A stretch of DNA of 64,000 nucleotides from Lobosporangium transversale. Lineage: Eukaryota; Mortierellomycota; Mortierellomycetes; Mortierellales; Mortierellaceae. A program made the position numbers and the translations under genes. Every line of letters begins with the position of its first letter. Position 1 is the stretch's first letter. Under the pieces are notes generated by a model that saw nothing but the letters and a program-made list of their open reading frames with translations, was not told the DNA's origin and searched no databases. The DNA lies in assembly GCF_002105155.1 (NCBI RefSeq), contig NW_019028991.1:1-64000 (forward strand), in the 5' to 3' direction. Of the stretch, positions 11,001 to 20,788 are shown piece after piece.

Positions 11001-13171
11001 CCAATGTGCAATCATGGGCATACCCTACAAACAAAAAGATGATTCAACGATATCTTGGTCTCTTTAATTATTTCAGAGAGTACATTCCTCTCTATAGTAC
11101 TGTCACCGCTCCTCTTGATCAGCTACGTAATGCGAGAGGTACATTCGAGCTAAATGATTTACAGAGGAGAAGCTTTGATGCAATAAGAAACCTCATAGCC
11201 TCAGCACCAGTATTATCATTCCCTGATTTTGAGGCACCATTCTATATTGCAACAGATGCGTCCAACGTAGGCATTGGTGCAGTGCTCTATCAGTTACCGA
11301 TGGGCAGGGATGACCATTCTAAAGTCAACTACATTTCATTTCAGGCAAGAGCGTTACATAAATCGGAGAAGAATTACCCCGCGTACAAAAAGGAGCTTTT
11401 AGGCATAGTGTTCGCCTTAATGAAGTTTCATCAGTATATTTGGGGAAGAAGATTCACTCTCTATACAGATCACAGGCCTTTGACGTACATTCATGAACAA
11501 AAAGAGTTACCCCAGATATTAACAAATTGGAAAGAAACTCTGTTCAATTATGATTTCGAATGTGTATATCGACCCGGCCTATTAAATGTGATCCCTGATG
11601 CTCTGTCGCGTGCATTCCCTGAGGAACCATGGCAAAATCAATCTGATTTAATTGCTTCTAGTGGTAGTAATAGTCCCTCGATTGCAGCGGCCAGAAGACA
11701 TAACTTAAGTGAAGTCGTAGCAGAAATATCCCAACCCCAATCCGGTCCAGAGCCTTCCTATATTCATGTCATTCAAAATGAGGATACTCCCATGCACACC
11801 ATCCTAGATGCAGAAAAAAGAGTAGCATGTCTTCAAAAAGTACATGAATTTGGCCACCTAGGAGGAAATGCAATGGTCAAAGCAATTCATGAGCAAGGGT
11901 TCACTTGGCCCAAACTGAGAGACGAGTGTCTTAAATGGGTTAGTCAGTGCAGAAAATGTCAGCATTTTAATATTGTACGCAAAGGGTATCATCCCCTGAA
12001 AGCCATTCATGCGAATCTACCAGGAGAACACATCGCCATTGATTTGGCATCTTTTAAAACCAGCACGAAGGGCAACAATTTCGCGTTAGTGATGGTAGAC
12101 GTTTGTACAAGATTCGTCATACTAGAGGCATTACCGAACAAAGAGCCAAGTACAGTTGCTGCACGATTGTTCTCGTTATTTTGCATGATTGGGTTCCCCA
12201 AGATCATCCAAAGCGATAATGGCACTGAATTTGTCAATGGACTTTCCAAACTCATGAATGACAAGCTAAAGATAGATCACAGACTATCTACTCCATACCA
12301 TCCCAGATCGAATGGTGTAGCCGAAAGGTTTGTTCGAGCTCTCAAGGAGAATATCCAGAAGCAGCTTGAAGGCCATGAGGAAGAATGGGACAAATATTTA
12401 CCCATGACTCAACTACAATTAAACGTCAAGGCCGCCAGCCTACATGGCTCTACACCATTCTCATTATTTTATGGCAGATCATTTGCGGGTCTGACGGACT
12501 TTTCATCAGCTGAGTCCCATCTTTTGTCTGACAAGGAGCTTAATGATCGATTGGATTATTTAACCAATTTGGTTTATCCAGCCATCGCTGAAAAGAGTGC
12601 AGACACACAACGTAAAATGATCTCCAAATTTAATCGCACCCACCGCATTATAGATTTTCCTCCAGGGTCATTTGTCATGACGAGGGATCCATTAGCGGAA
12701 GGCAAGCTTGCGCCTAAATATCATGGACCATACAAAGTAATGGCTAGAACAGAAAATGGTAGCTATACTTTACTAGATGCCACCATTAGTCAATTATTAC
12801 GCAACTTTGCCCCTGAGCAACTCAAATTAGTCACACAGGCACTTGATGTTCCAAGTGATGAGTCCTATGAAGTCGAATCTATAGTTGACCACGATTTCAC
12901 ATCAGGGGAAGTGAAGTACACTGTGAAGTGGAAAGGATATGACTCCTCAGAAAACTCGCAGTTAACGTATGAAGACTTCGATTCTGATCTAATCATCAGA
13001 CAGTACTGGAAACGTCTCAATCAAAGCAACCCTCACATTCGTGCTAATCAAGACGATAAAGTGAAAAGGGCTCAAGCAAGAATCCAAAAGCTCAAAGACA
13101 AAAATCTGATTAGACAGCCAGCACAATCTAGAACCAGAAACACTAGGTCCAAAAGCAAACGCATGCAATAA
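8021..13171 (+). CDS. Gag-Pol polyprotein with C-terminal chromodomain
   Basis: One uninterrupted ORF of 1,716 residues. The Gag region occupies roughly the first 560 residues and ends with a Cys/His cluster C486-X5-C492-X6-H499-X4-C504, unlike the usual CX2CX4HX4C knuckle. The protease has LLDPGATISLI with D607 and a later IIGMDLF; Pro replaces the usual Ser/Thr after the Asp. Reverse transcriptase carries YVDD (Y930 to D933), followed by RNase H (ATDASNVGIGAVLY, YTDHRPLTY). Integrase has H1275, H1279, C1310, C1313 and the catalytic triad D1341, D1399, E1435 with canonical 35-residue spacing. A chromodomain at about 1616-1665 (YEVESIVDHD, VKWKGYD) marks it as a chromovirus; such domains steer integration to marked chromatin. 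Gag and Pol are fused without a frameshift. Confidence 0.95.
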   Translation: MNPSGLANIGSSSNEQNLDHPSGPNAYSEGAQSPRQSVQHGTDQAVADHDANLQDKVQELNKLMAMIDIQEQVGDRTSEEVVMGPDQDDPVVVLGSYEARLKKLLSIRLLLASRYHNASSTIRGLNIDSNLKSDALMRLKNKRQEIWDSLEADIVPLKEEINCMKHDLALLDGGSRPIASIEPPALSKPRGQEFHVKWNSSDNKEYFLIYQTFKVEYIPLDPKSKDVDYSQINGSKFKDYPVLELDLSRTAREDIMKELARKVRYFLKTFQSFYQRSLPGILFEKMAWIYMSLSLSKVDRATLDYEERIQKFPQSERTWDRVKDCVYRTLEFDKIELDLVNELLEVRLKDGETIPDFAARVLPLIESLDLSDDMCTLLAGRIAYCLSDVGYQAIKSKYKSFRNVGSIKKYLEYLQSVPGAWPGTKTNHSLRIIKRFCGKPTADKMLNLGKMEQVERRSSKIKRGYVHDSKGEEDSSKKQKLTFKPCTYTKRCEEMQKKHDPRQCWYKRMDEKKNGPKSQPNTGNGIFKGRSEGNSFNKTVGAFSRITDEVHLASSSDNKETMFFSQYSLIPKLSSNDVYAFKGPAKGDNRIAVPIYIMGQQCTALLDPGATISLIALEVADDLNIRCGKLSNSKIAMIRKGLDTASVITCDKVQLSCNGRSTESQLYVMDIEYYDFIIGMDLFSRFGFAITGITQPQAITEDFPWVPNDEKPTVIPKEAPTSETTQGFLDIKQKFMDAIEPCLQANANVDPRSYCTLDSMMVILKVKSDCVIQERSRPFHAQIEKDEVDKTVQKWWDTGVIVPAPKGNPYNSSLTMAARRDLEGNIMKYRVCLDPRTLNRQLLDTDNFPLPLVTEVQQKVAGHKFFSAIDLSQAYHRMPVAEQSQPLTAFTYNGNQYMFARAPFGLKPLTSIFQRGMSHLLGDLHYCGVYVDDIIIFSKTVDEHLAHVKVVLNRLTEVKLIINREKSKFLSTEVVLLGFVVNEHGRGVNMEKLANVQSWAYPTNKKMIQRYLGLFNYFREYIPLYSTVTAPLDQLRNARGTFELNDLQRRSFDAIRNLIASAPVLSFPDFEAPFYIATDASNVGIGAVLYQLPMGRDDHSKVNYISFQARALHKSEKNYPAYKKELLGIVFALMKFHQYIWGRRFTLYTDHRPLTYIHEQKELPQILTNWKETLFNYDFECVYRPGLLNVIPDALSRAFPEEPWQNQSDLIASSGSNSPSIAAARRHNLSEVVAEISQPQSGPEPSYIHVIQNEDTPMHTILDAEKRVACLQKVHEFGHLGGNAMVKAIHEQGFTWPKLRDECLKWVSQCRKCQHFNIVRKGYHPLKAIHANLPGEHIAIDLASFKTSTKGNNFALVMVDVCTRFVILEALPNKEPSTVAARLFSLFCMIGFPKIIQSDNGTEFVNGLSKLMNDKLKIDHRLSTPYHPRSNGVAERFVRALKENIQKQLEGHEEEWDKYLPMTQLQLNVKAASLHGSTPFSLFYGRSFAGLTDFSSAESHLLSDKELNDRLDYLTNLVYPAIAEKSADTQRKMISKFNRTHRIIDFPPGSFVMTRDPLAEGKLAPKYHGPYKVMARTENGSYTLLDATISQLLRNFAPEQLKLVTQALDVPSDESYEVESIVDHDFTSGEVKYTVKWKGYDSSENSQLTYEDFDSDLIIRQYWKRLNQSNPHIRANQDDKVKRAQARIQKLKDKNLIRQPAQSRTRNTRSKSKRMQ

Positions 13172-13337
13172 ATAAAAGACTACGCGGAAGTATACACTGC
13201 GTGTAGCAATGGAGTTTTTGTGCAAATAAATTTTCTCCAACATGACGACAAAAGAATAGATACATGTCCTCATAGCAATAATTTTTTTTTTTTTTTTTTT
13301 ATTATTTTTTTTATTATTTTTTTTTTCTACAACCTAC

Positions 13338-14024
13338 TCAGCAACCATCAGCTTTATTCTTTCCTTTGCAGCAATCGCAACTAGCGACTGGATGCGATGG
13401 TAATTGAGAGCTAAGAGAGCCCACAACCTTCTCTACACGCATTCGCATAGTTTTATACTTCTCTGCTTGCCTGCGCAGCTTAGTATATTTCTTATAGAGG
13501 CGTTCATACCTCTTAGCCCATGCAAATTCTCTTTGAAGGCGACTCTTAGCGGAATCATCGCCACTCTCCACCATCAAACGTCTTCTCTTCCCGAGAGTCG
13601 TGCATACTCCGCAGCTTGACAATTCTGCCTCGCTGCTTTCGCTGCTTGATGATTCTTCATCGCTAGAGGGCTCCTTTCGCTTCCTGCTAGGACGAGGTCC
13701 TGGGATCTCCAGAGAGGCTGAGCGGCTCCGTGACTCTGGGTGGTAAAACTGGTGATGTGCCTTTTTCCAGGCACGAACTCCCTCGTCGCTATCCCACAGA
13801 TCCTCCTCACACTCGTAATCATATTCGTCGTCCTCAGCGTCGTAGCTGCTCTCGTCCTCCTTATCTTCTTCGGAGTTGCTGACACCCTCCACGTCTGAAG
13901 CCTCTACCAATACGGGCGAAGACGAGGTTGAAGAAAGTTCCGCTGGAATGAATTCATAGTCCTCACGCTCAAAAAGCGTTGAGGCACCAGACGATGGAGA
14001 AGAAGGGGTGCTGTTAGAAGACAT
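13338..14024 (-). CDS. Antisense accessory ORF inside the retrotransposon, function unknown
   Basis: 228 residues encoded on the strand opposite Gag-Pol, between its stop and the 3' LTR, hence fully inside the element. The N-terminal half is Ser-rich and strongly acidic (SNSEEDKEDESSYDAEDDEY). It has basic nuclear-localisation-like clusters (PRPSRKRKEP, GKRRRLM), a basic helical stretch likely to form a coiled coil (RYERLYKKYTKLRRQAEKY) and a Cys-rich end (CDCCKGKNKADGC). Eleven bases beyond its stop is an A/T tract (13282-13326) that reads as poly-A on its own strand. The bias towards Ser, Glu and Lys and the intact length argue against chance. I do not recognise a family. It may be a captured host gene or an antisense regulatory protein; expression is unproven. 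Confidence 0.6.
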   Translation of the reverse strand: MSSNSTPSSPSSGASTLFEREDYEFIPAELSSTSSSPVLVEASDVEGVSNSEEDKEDESSYDAEDDEYDYECEEDLWDSDEGVRAWKKAHHQFYHPESRSRSASLEIPGPRPSRKRKEPSSDEESSSSESSEAELSSCGVCTTLGKRRRLMVESGDDSAKSRLQREFAWAKRYERLYKKYTKLRRQAEKYKTMRMRVEKVVGSLSSQLPSHPVASCDCCKGKNKADGC

Positions 14025-14473
14025 AATGATAATGATTTACAAAAGGCTGTGGTCTGAATTGCAAGGTATATTTGTTTGTGTAAGAAGGCGTTTGAGAGTG
14101 TCTAAAGTTGAAATGAGGAATGAAGGAATGAGCAATCGTTTGACGATTTCTAATTTCATTTCCTTGCTCCTCATCATTCGCTTTGAGAAACCTCATTCGT
14201 CCTTCTGGGGGAGGCAGATGGCGTGATCTTTTGTGATCTCTGTTTGACAAAAAGGTCCAATGAGATTTCTACATTTTGACATGCTATACAATTAACCGCC
14301 TGCATTCCCCGCAAAACATATCCTTATCCAATGGCTGCTTTAAATTACACAACGTTGTAGAAGCTCCATGACTCATTCGCTGATTATGGTTTCCATGATG
14401 TATTTGTCTCTTTAATCTTTACAAGAGAAAAAGAAAGACAGGTTGTTATAGCAGACCTTAGTAGGTCTCACGT

Positions 14474-14609
14474 GAGGTTTAAATTTTTACCCTCTAAGAG
14501 GTTTATTTTTTCCTCCAATCAATTACAGTGTAGTTCATAGAGAGGTTTTTAGTCCATTTTTCCTCATAGTTTTCTCTAGCATTCAGAGGTTTTTCTATTT
14601 TTTCCTCTT
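14474..14609. repeat. Four imperfect GAGGTTT...CCTC units before the 3' LTR
   Basis: Units at 14474-14495, 14498-14516, 14542-14566 and 14585-14609 each begin GAGGTTT and end in T-rich sequence plus CCTC, so each can form a short GAGG/CCTC stem. They lie between the antisense ORF and the polypurine tract. They could be cis signals of the element or the promoter of the antisense ORF. Confidence 0.55.
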
Positions 14610-14648
14610 ACCTCGAGTTATAACGGCAATAACCTTACCTTAAAATCT

Positions 14649-14657
14649 GGGGGGGAG
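14649..14657 (+). other. Polypurine tract
   Basis: GGGGGGGAG directly precedes the 3' LTR with one base between. This is the expected position of the RNase H-resistant primer for plus-strand DNA synthesis. Confidence 0.8.
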
Positions 14658-14658
14658 T

Positions 14659-14827
14659 TGTTACGTACCGAGGCTTGGGAGTGCACCTCAGGTGCACTTC
14701 CATTTTTATTCATAAGGTCAGAATATCATGTGACGGTCATAGAGAGTCCTTGATAAAAGGCTCTCGTTTGACAATAATAAAAACAACTTTTGATCTCCTT
14801 GACTTCTAATATCTGAAAAACATCTCA
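14659..14827 (+). repeat. 3' LTR
   Basis: Identical by eye to the 5' LTR at 7770-7938, followed by the second copy of the target duplication CGACC (14828-14832). Confidence 0.95.
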
Positions 14828-14987
14828 CGACCTACTTGAAAAAAAAAAAAAAGTTATTAGTTTTCTAAATGAGACAAGACAATGTCACTACACATAACTA
14901 TGACGTAGAAGACGGGAATTTAAAGTATGAGCGTTATATACATATACGGTTCCTAGGAATGAAAAAAAAAAAAAAAAAAAAAAAAAA

Positions 14988-15116
14988 TAGTTAGAGGCCA
15001 AATAACGCTGGGTAGGCTGCCAAGTAAATAATGAATGTTATTTGGCAACTGGGCTGCCAAAGAGAGTCTTGAAAGTTGACTATATTTGGCAATGGGCTGC
15101 CAAATAGATTAATCCT
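14988..15116 (-). repeat. Right end of the interrupted TIR element
   Basis: Reverse-complement partner of 7376-7411 at 15080-15116, with more subterminal motifs of the type GGCTGCCAA (15019-15028, 15053-15062). A long A run (14960-14986) lies just inside. Confidence 0.7.
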
Positions 15117-16484
15117 TGCTTTGAAGGATATTATTTGTGCGAGAGGATATTCTTTTCTTCCTTATGCTGTGGTAGCATGACAATTATTCTCTCCTGACAA
15201 GTGTCTGCTTCTCGGCTAGTGTAATATTTCTCGATCAAGTGTATTCTCGCCAGATGTTTGTCTCGTTATATTTTCTCGACAAATGTCTCCTTGATCCTCC
15301 ACAACAACCACCTCGACATAAAATCATAATAATTAATGTGATACCATTATCCGGAGTGTACAGAGCGACATGAATCTAATTTAATTACATTCAAGGCTCA
15401 TAAAAAAAAATAGAGTGGTCCTACTTTTGAATGCTTCTAGGTAGACAAAGTAAGGAAAAATGCTTTTAATAGTAGAGCAAGGCTTCTTCAAACTTGTCTC
15501 AGTCCAAACAAGTTGCTAAGGTAACCAAACCTGTTTTTATGGATATCGTTTGTGAATATTGTTTCCGGTTGCCTTTCCTGGAGAATAAATTCTGTTATGC
15601 TGTTGATAAGGAACCTAGAACACCTGCTTGGCCAAACAAGAGCGGCTCCGAGCAACTCCTTTATGGTGATTAAGTAATGGAAAAAGATATTTGCACGGCC
15701 CCGTACCTTATTTACACTGTTCCCCCCGTACAAATAAAAAAAAATTATTTGCACGGGGAGCTTTTTTTTATTTGCATGGGTCTTTATTTCAGTCTAAATA
15801 CCACTACCAGGAAGCCTTCCACGACACAAGCTCGATACCCAAGCATCAAATATTGACCAGAATATATATCTTATCAAGGTCGTATGTAGCCCAGAATAGA
15901 TGTTGATATTCTTTATGCGATTCTGGGACTAAATAAAGAATTACAAACGATTTATCTATACTATGCCACTTTACTTTGCACTTTTGTTGGTCGTATTCTT
16001 ATAGGTTGTGGATGGTTCCCTGATGCTTTCTTTCATTTAGCCCGTGCATACATCTCTAGTGTTTCCGTACGCTATTAAGCCTCTTGAATATCATCTACTG
16101 GTCGCTATCACAAAACTTCAGTCTTTAGCAACGAATAAAAAGCACTTCAAAATCTATTGTTCAAAAAGTTACGGTCCGTTAGGATTCAGAAGATCTTTGC
16201 AAATGGCGTCATATTCATCACCAAGAGACAGATGTAATGTAAAAGTTCCAGCGATCCAAAAATAAAATGAAAAAATTCATCTTGTTCAACAAACTTCTGC
16301 TCAGCATCAATCTGTTCACGCAACTTAATAGCCTTGCAAAAAAAAAAAAAAAAAAAAAAAAAAGAGGTACAGACATTGTGTATCAAGCCAGTGGGACTTG
16401 TTTTCTAAATGATATTTTGAATATTTGCTTTTTATAATGGTAATAAACTAACTAACCCAACGATCCAAAGAAAGGAATATAGCT
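15117..16484. other. Intergenic, no gene seen
   Basis: No coding sequence recognised. A hairpin CCCCGTACAAATAA (15724-15737) / TTATTTGCACGGGG (15745-15758), with related copies at 15689-15703 and about 15770-15780, suggests nested tips of small TIR elements. An A run of about 27 bases lies at 16337-16363. The last part is probably the 3' UTR of CWH43. Confidence 0.4.
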
Positions 16485-19400
16485 TTATGCATAGTAGTAA
16501 GGACGATCAAAGACGTGGAAACGGTGCTTGCGAATGCCCGCACCATAAAACATGGATGGGAAGCGCAAGCCCTCAGGAACTTGGTCTTCTGGGATCTTGA
16601 CATAGGTTTCCTCTTTCCTGAACTCCTCAATCGACTGGCTCTTATCCCATGAGGTAGGGTGGTCCTCCAACAGTGTGTACTTGCCGACTTGGATTTCTGT
16701 GTCAGTAATCCCTCCATGGGAGACGCGAGCGTAGCCGACGCGCTTGACGCCACGGAAAGCAAGGTATTGACACCATCGATCCCAGTCGGAGACCTCAATA
16801 TCGTGAACATGACCACCATCCATCAAAAGCTCATAGATTTCTTGACCTTGACCTGGGCGAGTCACAACATAACCCAAGAACAGGAAAGGATTGTCGGATT
16901 CACGCATGATACGACCCAATTCCGTGGTCTGGAGCTGACGATCCAGCAAATCTTCCTCTTGACCATTATGAGAGACAATAACATCTACTTCTTTGCCATA
17001 GACATCCAATGTAGCGTGGATCGCACAAGCCAGCTCTCCCTTAGGCGATGGCAACAAATGGTGAGATGAACGCTTGATTGGAAATTTGGAGAGCATGGAG
17101 CATCCCCAGGTGTGCTTCGTGGGACCTGGGCCATAGTCCGCGTACATGTTTAGATCCTCGGCCAAGAACTGAGTCAGGTCACGATTGCCCATGATGATGC
17201 GCTGCAGATCTGACTCTAACAAACCAATGACGTCTAGCTCCAAGTCTCTAATGACATCACGCATACGGATCTCACTGTTGTACATGTCATTGTCGATCGC
17301 AAAATGAATGGTCCAGATACCAGCCGTGATCAGTTTGTGTTCAGGATGATAGGGCTGAGGCGAAGACTTTGGCAAACGCTTATAGCAGATGCCGACCGAA
17401 GCCAGAACCAAACCTACTAATGTAAGCTTACTGTATAAGCGAGCCACGGAGAATGGAGATCGGGCATGGGTCTCTAAGGGAACATCCCAGGCACTAGAGT
17501 TAGAGTTGAAGACACCAAGTAGGATACAGGTCTGCATGGCGATCAAAACATAGTCTGTGCGCTCTCGCAGAACTTCACCACCAGGGACAAACGCGTAAGC
17601 GACAACCCAGACATGTGCAAGGGCAAGAATATTATAGACCAGCATGCCCACAAAGAAAGTGCGACCTGGGGGCTGGCGAGTCAGTGAATGAACTATTGAT
17701 GGGAAGAGTGAAAGGGCGTAGACAGTGAAAACAATTCCACCAGCAAATCCAATATCGCCTTCGTTGAAGTGCAAGACAGCTAACCCGGCTGCTCCGATGG
17801 CCCACCAGATCAACGAAGTTACCCAGCGGCGTTTAGATGAAAGAGTAAGCCCTGCAGCCATAGCAGCAATTACCATCATTCCACCAGGTACGGGCTGAGG
17901 CCCAGTATTAGGGTATCCTCCCAAGGACCAGCGGCTAATGGTGGTCGAGTCTGTGAACATGGAGTGAAGACAGAAGAGGTAGCCACCAGAACCAAGAGCA
18001 GCCAATAGCCAGTTCTCACCGTAGTTCCCTTTGATGGTCTTAGGTTCATCCGAGCCGGGTTCTTTGCGCAGCATAACCTGGATCGAGGCTAACAAGCCCA
18101 AAGCAAACCCGATCATGTTCTGACCACCGGTATTCTCATTCATGATTGGCCAGATAGGGTTGTTTGCCCACCATGCCATCTTCACTACGTTGTGAAGGAT
18201 CAATCCCAGAGCCAAAGTCAAGACACCACGCTCTGCGCGACCATTCTGATGACGCTGACCAAAAAGAGTGGCGGCCCAGGCGACCAAAGACAATAAGGAG
18301 CCAGCAGCGACAGCCATCAATCGATGAGCAGGGTCAGAGACCTTGTAGCACAGAACACCGATCAACGAGAGCAAATGAACAAAGCCTTTGGCACGCTCGA
18401 TTCCACGGCGAAGGAAGTTAATTCCCAACAATACAGAGATGAGGTTACAGAACAGGAAAGCCTCATATCCAGAGATACCCATGTGCCACAAAGGGAAGTA
18501 CCAGATCATCAAGGGAAGTGCAGTCAACATGGACCAGAAGACGAAGCCCAAGTAGACATCGGCGGCAAAGGAAATGACTTCGAAAGGCTTGATGCTTGCG
18601 AGGCTTGCACTAATGCCTCCGTTTCCTCCATAAGTCTTGAGACCATTCAGAGCTTTGGCACTGTCTTCTTGTTTGCCATTCAATCCCACATCCACAATAC
18701 GGAGCTCAAAAGTCTGGAAGTCAATCAAGCATACAGCATCAAAGGCGAGATCCGAGATAATCAGCGACCATTCAAAGAAAGCATAATAGGTGTAAGCTAA
18801 AGAGATAAGAGGGAGATTAGCGATTTTTAATTCTTGAGCTCAAACACTTGGATAGGATTTTATTCCAGCTATGAAGCCTATGATATAAAGTATTACCTCC
18901 AGGAATGCGATGGACGTTATGTTGAATAAAGAAGTGAACCATAGGAATCAATGCGCCAAAGAAGCTGTAGGCAAAGAATTTTCTGTAGCGAAGAGATTGG
19001 GGGTTCTGAGGAGCGGTCTTGATAGTCCCAATGACATGAGGGACAGTGCAAAGCAGGTAAAGGATCATGGCAATGTCATGGATGTCGTGATCATCTGAAG
19101 ATGTGATATAGACCCATCCTCCACAAGCGACTGTCCTGATGAAGTCGTTTATGAAAAGAAACTTTGCGAAACCCTTTGAACCATTAGCGGGGACGTTGCG
19201 AACAGTTAAAAGATACCAAAGGTAGCACAATAGTAGGCGAGGCCCTTTTTTTAAGAAAAAAAAAAAAAAAAAGTAAGTCTGAATGATCCTAGAAGCATGT
19301 CTGATTAGATCTAGTTTAGTTTAAATCGTTAGCTAAAAGCAAAGGTATCAAGGATACGTTACCAGAAGTCAAAGCAATAAAGATCTGACAAATATTACGC

Positions 19401-19859
19401 TCAGGGTACCAATCTCCAGTTGTGGCACTTACACTTGGAAACCATTCCTGGTTGAAAAAAAGTTCTTTTTATGAATATCTCGTTCATGAAGCTAAATGCT
19501 ATATAAATGCAGCATCTTAATGGACTTACATCTGGATATCCGGCAATGCCATTCTTAACAATCTTGTAGTAGTGGCCATAGCATCCGATAGCTAAGGCAA
19601 GAAGGAATGCGGCTAAAATAGATTCCGAACCAAGTAATAAAAAAATCAGTGACTGGTATTCAGGCGCAATTTCGAATGGATCAGTGAGCGGGAATACAAA
19701 AGGCTCTGTCTATTCCTCTCTTGAACAGCTCCCACCCTTCAAAAGAATGAGTGAGATAAAAAAAAGAGCATTTCAAGAACCGAGCTACTAAAGTACTGAG
19801 AATACATAACTGCTTCTTCCATTTTTCATCTTTTCTAATGAGACAAGTGGCTGTCCCAT
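16485..19859 (-). CDS. CWH43: Cwh43, GPI-anchor lipid remodelling protein
   Basis: Well-supported exons are 19709-19530, 19447-19363, 19244-18897 and 18796-16485, giving 974 residues with closed phases. A first exon starting near the ATG at 19859 ([17 protein letters not shown]) is likely, but its splice donor is unclear. The N-terminal part is the PGAP2-like (Frag1/DRAM) multi-TM domain, with [20 protein letters not shown] and [14 protein letters not shown]. The middle has many TM helices. The C-terminal third is soluble and endonuclease/phosphatase-like ([38 protein letters not shown]). In yeast, Cwh43 is about 950 residues and places ceramide on GPI anchors in the ER; length and domain order match. 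The acceptor at 19245 follows an A run rather than pyrimidines. Confidence 0.92.
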
Positions 19860-20788
19860 TGTACCTTCCAAAAAGAAAAAAAAAAACTATTGGGCTTTAG
19901 CGAAAACAATTGAGAGCAAGCCGATGCTGCGGAATTTTTTTCTTTTTTGATATCTGGTTTTTTAAAGTGAGAGGAATGACGTTTCTATGCTTCCACATTT
20001 TCCAATGAGAGTGGCTACTCTGCAGCCGTCCTTTTCAGCTTGTATTTCCACTCATTCCTTTTCCTTTAATTTGCAGTGACAGCAATGAATGATCACTTAC
20101 ACCCGCCAAAAATGGTGTGCGCAAGGGGAACTGAGGTTCCTGGAATCTATACAATTTTTATTGAGTTTATATGTATAAATTAATCATGTTCTCAGGAGTC
20201 GAGCTCTAAACGCAAACTATGGCAATTGTGCATGCGTGAGGATCAGGCATGAAAGAGGAAATTTGAGAAACCCAATGCATGGCTTACCCTTGCAAGGATC
20301 AGACCCTTCTTGTCTGTCACGTTTACCATGTCAAGGTGACGAGAGTAACAGAACAGGTTGGGAAAGTTGCTTGTTTTTTTTTCTTATTTCAGCTTTGGCT
20401 GTGAATAGAACAAGAATGATGACAATGGAGAAATAAAAGAAACAAGAAGAGAAAGAAAGAGCCATCGCTTGTTCCCGGTCACTGTCTAAGGATGTTCAGG
20501 AACACAAGTCATATTTAATATGAACTGAGGAGCGCCGTATATATAGTCACGTGTGTAACGCGCTTTTTTTTTTTTTTTTTTATTAATTTTATTGTTGGAC
20601 AAAAAGAAAGAAGCCAGCGTTCCTTTTTTTTCTGCTTTAAGGGTATGATAGGGTGCTTTTTGCTAGGCCATCATGGTCAACATGATGTCCATAACGCGTT
20701 CAAGAATGACATTAGATAACAGGAATAATACTATACGAATATATATAAAATTGTAGATCAAGATATAAAAAAACGAGGGAGGAAAAAT
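19860..20788. other. Intergenic, no gene seen
   Basis: Presumably holds the CWH43 promoter and the 3' UTR of the repeat-protein gene to its right. A T run of about 18 bases lies at 20564-20581. No coding signal. Confidence 0.45.

Larger units (their letters stand above)
7770..14827 (+). mobile_element. Ty3/gypsy chromovirus-type LTR retrotransposon, complete
   Basis: Both 169-bp LTRs (7770-7938 and 14659-14827) start TGTTACGTACC and end ACATCTCA, and I see no difference between them. The 5-bp target duplication CGACC lies at 7765-7769 and 14828-14832. Inside are a single Gag-Pol ORF, an antisense ORF, a repeat-rich 3' segment and a G-rich polypurine tract. Identical LTRs and an intact ORF imply a recent insertion. 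The sequence after the 5' LTR (TTTTTTCAAGGTCC) does not begin with TGG, so a usual tRNA primer site is not obvious; self-priming of the Tf1 kind is possible but unproven. The element sits inside an older TIR element. Confidence 0.95.
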
